A stretch of DNA of 64,000 nucleotides from Subtercola frigoramans (GCF_016907385.1 NZ_JAFBBU010000001.1:372001-436000); one strand, 5' to 3'. Counted from the first letter of the stretch, positions 1 to 10,350 are shown. Numbers and translations: made by a program. Notes: a model not told the origin generated them from the letters alone.

Positions 1-192
<192 letters not shown>

Positions 193-198
193 TCAGGA

Positions 199-780
199 GT
201 GGCGGCAAAGAAGCTGCGCGGCACCAAGCCCGGCAGGCGCCGGCGCACCCTGTACTTTCCCGTGGACCCCGAGGCGATCGGCCGGGCCGTCGACGAAGGC
301 GCGCTGATGTCGCGAACTGCCGCCACGATGGCGACCATGAACCACATCATCGTGGGCGCTCTGCGCAACGGTGTCGACTACGACGCCGACGAGGTCGCGA
401 GGTTCGTGAAGCACGAGCTGCGCCTGCTCTCGCTGGAGCAGGCCGAGATGGCCGAGCACATCAAGCGGCTGATGTGGGAGTTTCCGCCGATGCTTCGCAA
501 GTCGAGCACGGTCGCCGACTTCCAGCTGCTCACCCAGCGCCGGGTGACCTATTCGGCTCTCGCGAGTGAACTCGCGCGCCTCCACGATGACGAGGACTAC
601 ATCGCCGAGGCAGTCGACTCCTCACAGAAGTGGGCCTGGTCAGAGCTCAGCCGAGCCATCGAGGTGCGGCTCGACGAAGTCATCGACCCGAGTGAGTCTG
701 CCGAGTACGAGAGCATGCGTGAGGAGCGCATGCGGGCTCTCCGCGAGGTGGACCTGCCGCGTCTCGCCCGAGGCCTGTGA
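199..780 (+). CDS. hypothetical protein, actinobacterial, no recognised domain
   Basis: 193 codons from GTG 199; an in-frame TGA at 190-192 fixes the 5' limit, and G-rich sequence at 181-189 is the only ribosome-binding candidate. The N-terminus is basic (KKLRGTKPGRRRR), followed by a mostly helical, charged chain with many Glu and Arg. There is no signal peptide, membrane segment or catalytic motif that I recognise. GC-rich third positions throughout support real coding. It runs convergently with the kinase gene at 850. Function unknown; a nucleic-acid-associated role would be a guess from the basic N-terminus only. Confidence 0.65.
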   Translation: MAAKKLRGTKPGRRRRTLYFPVDPEAIGRAVDEGALMSRTAATMATMNHIIVGALRNGVDYDADEVARFVKHELRLLSLEQAEMAEHIKRLMWEFPPMLRKSSTVADFQLLTQRRVTYSALASELARLHDDEDYIAEAVDSSQKWAWSELSRAIEVRLDEVIDPSESAEYESMREERMRALREVDLPRLARGL

Positions 781-800
781 CCCATCGAGCTTCCCGAAAG

Positions 801-819
801 TGTCGGTGACTCGCCGACA
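801..819. terminator. possible bidirectional terminator hairpin
   Basis: TGTCGG (801-806) and CCGACA (814-819) form a 6-bp stem with a 7-nt loop in the 69-bp gap between two convergent genes. There is no T-run, so this is weak evidence. Confidence 0.3.
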
Positions 820-849
820 GACCGACGATGTCGGGCAAGTCGATGGGGT

Positions 850-2247
850 CTACGCGCGGGAGGTGCGGATCTCGCCTGTGGTGCGCATGCCCTCCTGGCG
901 CAACTCGAGTTGCGTGACCACGAGTGCCGCCAGGTCTTCGAGGTTCTCGACCTCTGCCGGCGAGACCGCGCGAGTGACCAGGTCGAGTACCACGAGCGTG
1001 CCGATCGTCTTGCCGGTGTGTCTCTTCAACGGCACGCCGATGTAGAAGCGCAGGCCGAACGAGCCCGTGACGAGCGGGTGGTGCTTCGTACGCTCATCGA
1101 GACTGCAGTCTTCGATGATCACCGGGCCGTCGCTTGGCACGTGGTTGCCCGTGAAGTCGACCTCCTTGGCGATCGCTTCGACGTCGGCACCGAAGTGCGA
1201 CTTGAACCACACCCGGTCGTGGTCGACCACACTCACCAGCGAGATGGGTGCAGAGAAGAGTCGGGCAGCCATCGCGGTGACTCGGTCGAGTGCTTCGTCG
1301 GGCAGCGTGTCGAGAATTCCACTGCGTGGCGACGCCGGGCCGAATTCCTCACCGTTCGGGAAGAGCGGTTCTGTCGACTCTTCTTTGTGTCGACCGCTCT
1401 CGGCGATCACGATCAGCTTGAGAGCGGCAACGAGTTCATGGCGAGACGGGCGGTCAGCAGCCTCCCGTGCCGTCATTGCTGCCAGCAGCTGTTGCCAGAG
1501 CTCAGAGAGGGTGTCGGGGATGACCGGGTCGCGAGTGAGCCGGGCGATGGCCGACTCGACGATGCTGCCCGGGTATTCGAGCTTTCGGGTGAAGCATTCC
1601 AGCAGCACGAGTCCGAGCGCGTACACATCGCTCTCGGGGCCGACGGGCTTGCCGGAGGCCTGCTCGGGGCTCAGGTACGCGGCTGTGCCGGTGGTCGCGC
1701 CCTCGGCGGTCATGCGTTCCATGTCGTCCGAGAGGGCGATGCCGAAGTCGGTGAGCTTCGCCCGTGCCCTCGGCGCCCCGTCGCCGTAGTCGACGAGCAG
1801 GATGTTCGAGGGTTTGATGTCGCGATGGATCACGTTGTGCGCGTGAATGTAGTCGAGCGCCTCGGCCATGTCGTAGCCGATCTCGCCGATGTGTCGCGGA
1901 GACAAAGACGGGGCCGCCGGTGCGAGGCGACGGTGCAGGTCGGTGCCCTGTACGAGCGTCATCACGATGTACCGGTTGGATCGGCCGAACCCGTCGACCT
2001 CGATGCCGGCGTCGTGCATCTGTACCAGCGCGTGGTGGTCGAGGCTCGCGAGAACCGCGAGCTCGCCCTCCTGGCGTTCGGAGTCGGTCGAGGAGCTGTG
2101 GAACAGCTTGATGGCGACGTCACGCCCGAGCGCTTCGTCACGCGCCCGGAACACGGTCGCCATTCCCCCGTGCCCGAGAGGGTGCTCGAGCCTGTACCGG
2201 CCACCGAGAACTCTGTCAGTCGAGTCTGGTGCTGGCAGAGAGGCCAC
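850..2247 (-). CDS. serine/threonine protein kinase with C-terminal GAF domain
   Basis: 465 residues from GTG 2247. The N-terminal 270 residues are a complete Hanks-type kinase: Gly loop LGHGGMAT (24-31), catalytic Lys in VAIK (K47), catalytic loop HRDIKPSN (141-148), DFG (167-169) and the P+1-region motif YLSPEQ (191-196). Residues of about 310-440 form a GAF-like domain (LDTLPDEALDRVTAMA through IGVPLKRHTGKTIGTLVVLD). No transmembrane segment or PASTA repeats are seen, so unlike PknB it should be a soluble kinase sensing an intracellular ligand through GAF. It is divergent from the MMPL gene at 2494. The phosphorylation targets are unknown. Confidence 0.9.
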   Translation of the reverse strand: MASLPAPDSTDRVLGGRYRLEHPLGHGGMATVFRARDEALGRDVAIKLFHSSSTDSERQEGELAVLASLDHHALVQMHDAGIEVDGFGRSNRYIVMTLVQGTDLHRRLAPAAPSLSPRHIGEIGYDMAEALDYIHAHNVIHRDIKPSNILLVDYGDGAPRARAKLTDFGIALSDDMERMTAEGATTGTAAYLSPEQASGKPVGPESDVYALGLVLLECFTRKLEYPGSIVESAIARLTRDPVIPDTLSELWQQLLAAMTAREAADRPSRHELVAALKLIVIAESGRHKEESTEPLFPNGEEFGPASPRSGILDTLPDEALDRVTAMAARLFSAPISLVSVVDHDRVWFKSHFGADVEAIAKEVDFTGNHVPSDGPVIIEDCSLDERTKHHPLVTGSFGLRFYIGVPLKRHTGKTIGTLVVLDLVTRAVSPAEVENLEDLAALVVTQLELRQEGMRTTGEIRTSRA

Positions 2248-2493
2248 AGATACCCACTTTCATTGCTTATTTTAGCCACCCAACACTGCTTGATCGGGCC
2301 GTGCGGGAGGGACTTGACAGCAGGGCACAATTCGGGCATGCGCTCCGGATGATCGGCAGCGGCATGGCCCGAGGACCGACTGTCTCGGCAAGGCGACCGC
2401 GGGGCTTTGCGCGGTGGACTGGTTCTGGGCTAGCTTGAGCCGTACGTGCGCCCGATCATCCCGCCGGGCGCTCGCACCAGGGGAGCACGACGC

Positions 2494-5400
2494 ATGGCGA
2501 CACTGCTGTACAAAATCGGTGGCTTCGCAGCCAGGCGGCACTTCGTGGTCATCGGCATCTGGGTGCTGCTGGTAACCGCCGCACTGCTCGGTTCGAAGGT
2601 CTTCGACGGGCAGATGGCGCAGTCGGTCGAGATCCCCGGCACCCAGTCGCAGACCGCGATCGACATGCTGCAGAGCCGGTTCCCGGCGGCAAGTGGAGCA
2701 AGCGCAAAGGTGATCTTCCTCGCCCCGGAGGGCGGCGACATCCATGCCGACCAGGCGCAGATCGAGGCTGCAGTGACCGCGCTGACAGCACTCGACGATG
2801 TCGCGGCCGTGAGCGATCCGTTCGTTGCCGCGAACTCTGCGCAGATCGCGGCGAACAACTCGATGGCGTACGTCGCGGTGCAGTACTCCGTGCCCCAGTC
2901 AGAGCTGACCCAGGAGCAGGAGAATGCAGTCAGGGCCATCGGCCAGGCGCAAGCGACTGACGGCGTGACCGTGGCCTTCTCGGGGCTGGTTCCGGTTCCC
3001 GCTGCTGCCGACAACTCGCAGGAGGCCGTCGGCCTGCTCGTGGCGTTCATCATTCTCGCCATCACGATCGGGTCTCTACTGGCGGCCGGCATGCCGTTGG
3101 TCACTGCCGGGATCGGTGTGGTCATCTCCACCAGTGCGATCACGATCTTCGCGAAGTTCGTCACGATCTCCTCGACTGCACCCGTGCTGGCGTCGATGCT
3201 GGGGCTTGCGGTCGGCATCGACTACGCCCTCTTCATCGTCTCGAGGCATCGCTCGCAGCTTGCCGCAGGCGTGAAGCCGCGGGAGTCGATCGCGCTGGCC
3301 ATCTCGACGGCCGGGAGTGCCGTGGTCTTCGCTGCCCTGACGGTGATCATCGCCCTCATCGGGCTGTCTGTCGTGCAGATTCCGTTCCTTTCTGTCATGG
3401 GTATCGGGGCGGCGGTCGGCGTGCTGCTCGCACTGGTTGTCTCGGTGACACTGCTGCCGGCCATCCTGAGCCTGTTCGGCCGGAGGCTCATACCGAAACC
3501 GGGCTCGCGCGCGTTCAAACGTGAGGCGGCGACACACGACACGGCCGGTGCCACGCCGACGCTTGGCCGGCGCTGGGTGACGCTGGTCACGAAGAAGCCT
3601 CTCATCACGCTCATTTCGACGGCCCTGTTGCTGCTTGTCGTCGCCGTGCCGGCTCTCGGCATGAAGCTCACCATTCCCGACGCCGGGTACGACCCGGAAG
3701 GGTCAGAGGCGCGGGTGGCCTACGACCTGCTGACCGAAGGCTACGGGCCCGGCTTCAACGGGCCGCTGCTGGTCACGGCCGACATCAGTAAGACGACGGA
3801 TGTCCTGGGCGCACTGAAGGCGCTCGAAAGCGAATTCACGGGGCTGGCCGACGTCGCCGCCGTAAGCCAGGCCGGGCCGAACGCCGCGTTCGACATGGCC
3901 GTCATCTCGATCACCCCCTCGAGTTCGCCCGATTCCGACGCCACGAAGAACCTCGTCAACACGCTTCGAGCCGGCGCTCCGGCCTTCGAGAAGGCGAACG
4001 GCTTCACGTACATGGTCACGGGCCAGACCGCCGTGTCGATCGACATCTCGAACCGACTCGGTGACGCTCTCGGCCCGTTCGCCCTCGTGGTGGTCGGGCT
4101 CTGCCTGGTGCTGCTCACGATGGTCTTCCGGTCGATCGCCGTGCCCATCACGGCAACTCTCGGGTTTCTGCTCTCGGTGAGCGCGTCGCTCGGAATCATC
4201 ACCGCGATCTTCAACTGGGGTTGGCTCGCCGGGCCGATCGGCGTGCAGAAGGTCGGGCCCGTCATCAGCTTCATGCCCATTCTGGTCATGGCCGTGCTCT
4301 TCGGGTTGGCCATGGACTACCAGGTCTTCTTGGTGTCGCGCATGCGCGAGGAGTTCACGAAGACCGGGCGCGCGTTCATTTCGGTGATCGACGGGTTCAG
4401 CGCTTCGGCCCGCGTCGTCACGGCCGCGGCGCTCATCATGTTCAGTGTGTTCGCCTCGTTCGTGCCTGGTGGGGGAGCGGTGCTGCAACCGCTGGCCGGC
4501 GCACTCGCGATCGGTGTGCTGATCGACGCCTTCCTCGTGCGCATGACCCTGATCCCGGCAGTGATGGCGCTGCTCGGCGACAAGGCCTGGTACCTGCCGA
4601 AATGGTTGCAGCGCATCGTGCCCGACGTCGACCTCGAAGGCGAGAAGGTGCACGCACTTCTTGCTGCGCGAAGCTGGCGGCCCGAACCCGAGCTTGTCGC
4701 TCCCGCTGTCGCAGCCCCCGGCCTCCCGACGACCCCTGCGGAAGCAATCGCTGCTGCTGGCGCGCCCACCCACGAAGAAGCCGCAGTCGCTGACGTGCCT
4801 GCCGCGGCCAGCAGCGAAGTGGATGCCCGTCCCGCTGCAGCCCTGCCCCTCGACGCCAGCGCCCCCGAACCGGGCCTCACCCTCTCCATCGCAGCAGGGG
4901 GCCTGCTGCTCGACGGCGTCGAACCGTTCGATCTGCGCATCGGCGCCGGCGACATCCTCATCGTCGGCGGTACCCGCCACGACTCTGTGGCACTGCTCGC
5001 CGCAGTCACCGGCCGCCACGCTGCCTCCGGGTTCCTGACGGTTCTGGGCCACGCCCAGCCCTTCGAGGCGAGTGCCCTCCGCCGCGAAGCTGTGCTCGTG
5101 CTCGCCACCGAACTCGACGATTCGACCCTCACCCTCGCGGAGTACCTCTCCACCCAGGTCGGCCTTGTCGCCCGACGCCTGCACCGGGCGCACCGCCGGG
5201 CGAAAGCGGTCGGTATTCTCGGGCAACTCGAGGCCGTGCATCCGGAGCAGTTCGCCGAGGTTTCGGCGCACACGCCCGTCGGCGAGCTCAGTACCTATGC
5301 GCGAACGTGCATCGACGTTGCAGTCGGCCTCGCAGCGGAGCGGCCACTGCTTGCGATCGATCTGAGCACGCTCGGGCATCCACTCGCCCTCGATCTCATC

Positions 5401-5628
5401 GAGTCGGTCAGCACGCTCGCACCGGCCGGCACGACGCTCGTCTTCGCGGTGTCGCCGTTCGTCGACGGTGATGCTCTCTCGCTCGACGACGTCGGCTACG
5501 GCAACGCCCTGATAGCTCGCGAGAGAGCCCCCGAGGTCTTTGCGCCCTCGGTCTTCGGCCTCGAGCTCGCCTCTCGCACGATCATGCGGCTGGAGCTCCA
5601 CCCCAGCGCTCGAAAGGTACTGGCATGA
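2494..5628 (+). CDS. MMPL/RND transporter fused to degenerate ABC-ATPase-like domain
   Basis: 1044 residues from ATG 2494, which follows an AGGGGAG ribosome-binding site. Residues 1 to about 720 are an MMPL (RND superfamily) transporter with two halves, each a large extracytoplasmic loop plus a membrane bundle; AVGIDYALFIVSRHR and AMDYQVFLVSRMREEF are the paired core motifs. After an Ala/Pro-rich linker (about 720-790) comes a domain of about 250 residues built like an ABC ATPase. However, the Walker-A position reads VGGTRHDSV with no Lys, the signature position reads GELSTYARTCIDVA, and Walker B reads LLAIDL with no Glu. It is therefore unlikely to hydrolyse ATP. The stop codon overlaps the YhgE/Pip start (ATGA), so the two proteins are probably partners in export of a lipid or cell-wall compound. 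Confidence 0.88.
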   Translation: MATLLYKIGGFAARRHFVVIGIWVLLVTAALLGSKVFDGQMAQSVEIPGTQSQTAIDMLQSRFPAASGASAKVIFLAPEGGDIHADQAQIEAAVTALTALDDVAAVSDPFVAANSAQIAANNSMAYVAVQYSVPQSELTQEQENAVRAIGQAQATDGVTVAFSGLVPVPAAADNSQEAVGLLVAFIILAITIGSLLAAGMPLVTAGIGVVISTSAITIFAKFVTISSTAPVLASMLGLAVGIDYALFIVSRHRSQLAAGVKPRESIALAISTAGSAVVFAALTVIIALIGLSVVQIPFLSVMGIGAAVGVLLALVVSVTLLPAILSLFGRRLIPKPGSRAFKREAATHDTAGATPTLGRRWVTLVTKKPLITLISTALLLLVVAVPALGMKLTIPDAGYDPEGSEARVAYDLLTEGYGPGFNGPLLVTADISKTTDVLGALKALESEFTGLADVAAVSQAGPNAAFDMAVISITPSSSPDSDATKNLVNTLRAGAPAFEKANGFTYMVTGQTAVSIDISNRLGDALGPFALVVVGLCLVLLTMVFRSIAVPITATLGFLLSVSASLGIITAIFNWGWLAGPIGVQKVGPVISFMPILVMAVLFGLAMDYQVFLVSRMREEFTKTGRAFISVIDGFSASARVVTAAALIMFSVFASFVPGGGAVLQPLAGALAIGVLIDAFLVRMTLIPAVMALLGDKAWYLPKWLQRIVPDVDLEGEKVHALLAARSWRPEPELVAPAVAAPGLPTTPAEAIAAAGAPTHEEAAVADVPAAASSEVDARPAAALPLDASAPEPGLTLSIAAGGLLLDGVEPFDLRIGAGDILIVGGTRHDSVALLAAVTGRHAASGFLTVLGHAQPFEASALRREAVLVLATELDDSTLTLAEYLSTQVGLVARRLHRAHRRAKAVGILGQLEAVHPEQFAEVSAHTPVGELSTYARTCIDVAVGLAAERPLLAIDLSTLGHPLALDLIESVSTLAPAGTTLVFAVSPFVDGDALSLDDVGYGNALIARERAPEVFAPSVFGLELASRTIMRLELHPSARKVLA

Positions 5629-7541
5629 AACGCCTCGCATCGCTGCTGAAATCTCCCGATGCGGCCTCACGTTCGAGGCCGGTACGGATGATCGCCCTGG
5701 TGCTCGCCGTTCTGACCCCCCTGCTCGTGGCCGGCATCGCCATCGGCTCGGTCTCGGGGGCGTCGGCCGGGGCATCCGGTCGCCCCAACGTGCCGGCAGC
5801 CGTCGTCAACCTCGACACTGCGGTCACCACCACTCTCGGCGGAAAACAGACCACCGTGGCGGCGGGCAAGCTGCTGACTCAGCAACTGCTCTCGTCGGAC
5901 ACCAGTGGGTTCTCCTGGACAATCACCGACTCGGCTGCAGCCTCGGCGGGCCTCGCAGGCGGCACCTACTCGGCGGTCGTCACGATTCCGAGCGACTTCT
6001 CTGCCCAGTACATCTCGAGCCAGGGTGCCACCCCGATGGCTGCGACCCTTGCCGTGGAGACGAACGGTTCGCAGAGCTACGTGTCGGGCCTTCTCGCCAC
6101 AGCACTGGCCTCGAACGTGCAGTCTGCGCTCTCGACGAGCCTGACCGAGGCCTACATCAAAGGTCTGCTGGGCGGGTTCACCCAGCTGAACACCACCGTC
6201 GCGTCGGTCGGTACGCAGGCTGCGCCGCTCGTCTCCGGTGCTGCCCAGCTTTCGAGCGGTACCGCGAGCATGGCCACCGGAATGGCCAGTGCCGACAGCG
6301 GAATGCAGGCGCTGAACTCGGGTCTCACGGCCATCTCCTCTGCCGTCGACGAGCTTCCGAAGGCCACCGCAGACCTGAATGTCGGCGCGCAGATCGCGCA
6401 GGGCGGCACGAAGCTCCTCACCGACGGCCTCGCCGAAATGGTGCTGAAGCAGGCCGACATCGAGCTGCGGCAACGCGTTCTCGATGACGGTTTCGCCGCT
6501 CTCACGCGCGACCTGCCGACACTCACTCCCGCCGAGGTGGCGAGCCGTGTTGCCGAGCTGCACTCGCAGTCGGCGTCGATTACCAGGTCGAGTACCGCCA
6601 TCGGCGGCGACCTCGACGTAGCTGTGCTCGGCACCGCCGCACTGCACGTCGACACCGACCTGGTCGCCAAGGGCACTGCGGCGCTTGCAGGCTCGATGCC
6701 GGAGCTCGCCTCGAGTCTGTCGGCGGCGTCCTCGGGGGCAGGCGCTCTCGCCAGCGGGACCGCCAAACTCAGTTCGGCAAGCGCCGAAGTCGCCACGGGT
6801 GCAGCCGGCGTCTCGACGGGTACCACCCAGCTCGTCGACGGTGTCAACCAGATCGCCGCCAACATCCCCTCGTACACAGAAGCGCAGCAGACCACGATCT
6901 CCACCGTCGTCGCGGCGCCGATCACCACCACGGTGAGCAACGCCACGCGCACCTCCTCAGCGATGGATGCTGTGGCCGGCGTCATGGTGCCCATCGCGTT
7001 GTGGGCCGGGGCTCTTGCCCTGTACCTCGTGCTGGCACCGTTCACCGCGCTCGCGCTGGGCTCGGTGGCATCGATCTGGCGCATCGCACGCCGCTCGTTG
7101 GTGCCCGCGCTGCTGCTGGCGATCATCCAGGCCGCCATTGTGCTCGTCGGTCTCGCCCTGCTCGGGGTGACGCCGGGCCATCGCATCGGCACGGCCGTGT
7201 TCGTGATCGGAGCGTCGCTGGCCTTCGTCGCCCTGCACCAGGGCCTCGTCGCGATGTTCGGCAGGCTGGGCCGGATGCTCTCGCTCTCGTTCCTCGCGCT
7301 GCAGGTCGTTGCCGCCGGCGTGCTGGTTCCTGCCGCCTTCAGCCCGTCGTGGTTCGATACTCTGTCGGGCATCCTGCCGCTGTCGGTCGCCGTCACCGGG
7401 CTGCAGGCGCTCGTCACTGGCGGAGACGTCGGCGGGGCTCTCTCGGCGCTCGTCGTGCTCGCGCTGATCGGGGCCATCGGCATCGCGCTGACGCTCGTGG
7501 CGATCTCGCGGCGACGTACCGTGGTGCTGCCGACCGTGTGA
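5625..7541 (+). CDS. YhgE/Pip family membrane protein
   Basis: 638 residues; the ATG overlaps the previous stop by 4 bp, so it is translationally coupled to the MMPL fusion. Layout: one N-terminal membrane helix (about 22-45), a long outer region, then five or so membrane helices from about 445. The outer region carries a string of Gly/Ser/Ala heptad-like repeats (SSGTASMATGM, SGAGALASGTAKLSS) typical of YhgE/Pip proteins. The C-terminal part resembles ABC-2 type permeases. Family members include phage-infection protein Pip and the T7SS-linked EsaA; the job in actinobacteria is unknown. Together with the fused ABC-like domain upstream it suggests a non-standard export complex. Confidence 0.88.
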   Translation: MKRLASLLKSPDAASRSRPVRMIALVLAVLTPLLVAGIAIGSVSGASAGASGRPNVPAAVVNLDTAVTTTLGGKQTTVAAGKLLTQQLLSSDTSGFSWTITDSAAASAGLAGGTYSAVVTIPSDFSAQYISSQGATPMAATLAVETNGSQSYVSGLLATALASNVQSALSTSLTEAYIKGLLGGFTQLNTTVASVGTQAAPLVSGAAQLSSGTASMATGMASADSGMQALNSGLTAISSAVDELPKATADLNVGAQIAQGGTKLLTDGLAEMVLKQADIELRQRVLDDGFAALTRDLPTLTPAEVASRVAELHSQSASITRSSTAIGGDLDVAVLGTAALHVDTDLVAKGTAALAGSMPELASSLSAASSGAGALASGTAKLSSASAEVATGAAGVSTGTTQLVDGVNQIAANIPSYTEAQQTTISTVVAAPITTTVSNATRTSSAMDAVAGVMVPIALWAGALALYLVLAPFTALALGSVASIWRIARRSLVPALLLAIIQAAIVLVGLALLGVTPGHRIGTAVFVIGASLAFVALHQGLVAMFGRLGRMLSLSFLALQVVAAGVLVPAAFSPSWFDTLSGILPLSVAVTGLQALVTGGDVGGALSALVVLALIGAIGIALTLVAISRRRTVVLPTV

Positions 7542-7666
7542 CGGGAGGCCGCGGCTGCGGTACTGGCTGCGGCATCGGCGGGCCGGCGTCACCGCTGGAT
7601 CGTCGCGGGATCGCCGCGAATTCGGGGCGGTTCTTTCTTCGGCTATGATTACTGACGCAACACCTA

Positions 7667-7757
7667 GGAGCTGTCGCATAGTTCGGCCTAGTGCACCACC
7701 CTGCTAAGGTGGAGAGGGGTTTACACTCCTCCGTGGGTTCAAATCCCACCGGCTCCG
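7667..7757 (+). tRNA. tRNA-Ser (anticodon GCT)
   Basis: Acceptor arms GGAGCTG (7667-7673) and CGGCTCC (7750-7756) pair, with two G-T pairs at most, and the discriminator base is G7757. The anticodon stem CCACC/GGTGG encloses loop CTGCTAA, giving anticodon GCT. A long variable arm (AGAGGGG...CTCCTC) and the T arm GTGGG-TTCAAAT-CCCAC complete a class II serine tRNA. CCA is not encoded. Confidence 0.95.
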
Positions 7758-7760
7758 CTG

Positions 7761-7798
7761 AACCAAAACCGACGACCTCCGGGTCGTCTTTTTTGGTT
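7761..7798 (+). terminator. rho-independent terminator after tRNA-Ser
   Basis: GACGACC (7771-7777) pairs with GGTCGTC (7782-7788) and is followed by six T. The flanks AACCAAAA and TTTTGGTT extend the pairing, giving a strong terminator directly after the tRNA. Confidence 0.9.
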
Positions 7799-8045
7799 CG
7801 CGCGGAGGCTGTGGCGGGCTTGGGGGTTATAGGCCAGAACGTGTGGATGGTATCGGGCGTGTCATGATCGTCGTGCCCATCCTGTGCGGGTCCAGAGGCC
7901 CTTTTCGGCGCTGAGTCCGGTGTCCTAGTGGGTTGGCCCTTCGTGTTCCCAAACTGGCGCCGTCGACCCGTCCGCTTTGGGCCGCTCTCCGCTGCCTTCG
8001 CTCGTGTCCATCGTCCCGGGGCATCGAGGTTCGAGAGGAAGGGGT

Positions 8046-10350
8046 ATGTTGGCCATACGCTCCAATATCCATCTACTAGGTGGCGAGGCTCGAGAAAGCG
8101 GAATGGATACGGTGAGGATGACTGCTCCGCCCAGGACGAGGTCGCTTCCGACTGGCCTTCTGGCGCGGGCGTTGGACGTGAATTCCGAAGGCATCATCAT
8201 CACTGATGCGGACCAACTGATCATTTTTGCCAATCACGCCGCCGAGGAACTCGTCGGGTACACCGAAGAAGAAATGCTTGGCCGTAACTGCCGATTTCTT
8301 CAAGGAAGAGACACGGACGCAGAAACCGTTCTCAACATCCACGCGAGCTTGGCCGCGGAGAAGACGTTCCGCGGAATCATCCTGAATTACCGTAGCGACG
8401 GTGAAGCTTTTTGGAACGATCTGACCATCACGCCGATCCGCGGAGCCGACGACAACCTCACTCACTTCGTCAGCGTGCAACGGAACATTTCCGAGCTTGT
8501 TACGTTACGCGAGAACCTTCGAGAACAGATTCGTCGGGAACAACGCGAGGCGGAAACTGCCCGTCTCCTGCTGAAAGTGGCCAGAACGTTTGGTGCATAC
8601 TCGAACGTGAGCGACCTCGCCGACGCTGTCGCAGAAGAAGTCCGTGTCGTGTGCGCAGCGGACCGTTCTGTCGTGCAGCTCTGGGAGAGCTCACCCGAAC
8701 AGCAGCAGACAATTTCCTGGTCGGGATGGCCGTCACACCTATCCGATGAGGAGAGCCTGCTGTCGCTGGCGGCGCTGGAGCTGCCCGAGGTTGCTGCTCT
8801 CGTCTCCGCCGGTCGGCCCGCTCTGTTCGGGTCAGACGCGCCTGAGCAGATGCGGCGGCTTTTTACCTCGCTAGGCATTGTTGCGTGCGCGGCGATGCCC
8901 CTGATGGCCCGGAGCGAGCTGCACGGCGTGGTGTTGGTGTACTGGGCAACGTCCGCCCCGACGCCGGGCCTGGGAGAGATGATACTGAATCGACTCGAGG
9001 GCCTTGGGAACATCGCGGCCGTCGCGTTAGAGAACGCGAAGCTGCTCGACCAAGCGATCTGGACCAGCACACACGACTCGCTGACCGGATTACCTGATCG
9101 GTTGTTGTTCACGAACTCACTGCGCAGCGAACTTAGCGCATCGTCGACATCCTCGGACGATATTGCCGTTCTCTACGTTGACATCGACGACTTCAAGCGC
9201 ACGAACGATACCCTTGGCCACCACGCCGGCGACATCGTGATGCGACACCTCGCCGCTGCTCTCCTCGAGGCCGTCCACGGCTCCGACGCGGCTCGCGACT
9301 CAGACGTCGTCGCGCGCCTAGGTGGAGACGAGTTCGTTGTCCTCCTCAGCGCCGAAAACGCCCAGGCGAAAGCGGAAACCGTTATCGCGCAGCTCCGACT
9401 GAACCTCGATTCCCCGCTCCGCATTGACGGACGCGACGTATTCGTATCAGCGTCGGTTGGATGCGCTGTCAGCGAAAACCTTGACGTGAGCCTAGATGTC
9501 GACGCGCAAGCGCTGAGCCTTCTCGCCCGCGCAGACGAGGCCATGTATCGAGCGAAGACCTCCCGGATAGGCGCACCGCAACGTGGCCTGCACCCGAGCG
9601 AACTCATCATAGATTCAGAGCTACACGGGGCCGTCGTACGAGGCGAGTTCACCGCGTACTTCCAACCTCAACTCGAACACCATCACAGGCGTCGAAGCAC
9701 TCGCGCGATGGCACAACCCCGACCTCGGCCACGTCTCGCCCGCAGAATTCGTCCCAATCGCGGAGAAAAATGGTGTGATTCACGAAATCGGTGCGGAAAT
9801 GCTCCGCCAAGCCTGCGCCCTGCTGCGAGAACTACTCGTCTCGCAACGCCCACTGGCCGTTTCAGTCAATGTGTCCGTCGCGCAACTCATGAAACACGAC
9901 TTCATCGAGACCGTAGCCAGAATCCTTAAGGACTACGCCGTCCCGCCAGCGTTAGTCACATTTGAACTCACCGAATCCCAGTTCCTAGCCGACACCCTCC
10001 ACATCGTCGCCCAATTGCACCGCCTCCGAGAGCTCGGCATTGGGGTATCCCTCGACGATTTCGGTATCGGAAACAGCTCCCTCATCCAGCTCTACGACCT
10101 TCCCCTCACCGAACTGAAAATCGATCAAGCGTTCATTCGTAAAGACGGTCCCGCCGGAGAAGCTCTCATCGGAGGCCTCGTAGCCCTAGCCCACCAACTT
10201 AACCTCACCGTCGTCACGGAAGGCATAGAAACTTCCCAACAATTTGACATCATCCGAAAACTAGGCAGCGACCGAATCCAGGGCTATCTCATCGCCCACC
10301 CGATGAGTCACCGCGACCTGACTTCCTTCCTCGCCGACCGCTCACACTGA
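8046..10350 (+). pseudogene. LOV-GAF-GGDEF-EAL cyclic-di-GMP enzyme, single frameshift
   Basis: Start ATG 8046 follows AGGAAGGGG. Residues about 35-150 are a PAS domain of LOV type with the flavin-adduct motif GRNCRFLQ (C82). A GAF-like domain follows (about 190-340). The GGDEF domain then has an intact GGDEF motif and an inhibitory-site RxxD (RDSD) five residues before it. The first frame runs into non-homologous sequence after YFQPQL (about 9675). The EAL domain continues in the +1 frame from about 9667 (LNSNTITGVEALARWHNPD) to the stop at 10350, with EAL, ELTESQ, DDFGIG, KIDQ, EGIE and QGY all intact. If the shift is real, the product would lack EAL; if it is a sequencing error, this is a full blue-light-controlled c-di-GMP turnover enzyme. 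Its GC content looks lower than that of its neighbours. Confidence 0.88.

Noticed and set aside
910..2352. 480-codon open frame antisense to the kinase
   Set aside because: The sense strand holds all kinase motifs; the antisense product has no recognisable domain.
3703..5775. 690-codon open frame antisense to the MMPL fusion
   Set aside because: Composition is Arg/Gly/His/Glu-rich with no motif, and the sense strand has a complete transporter; it is a shadow of high-GC coding.
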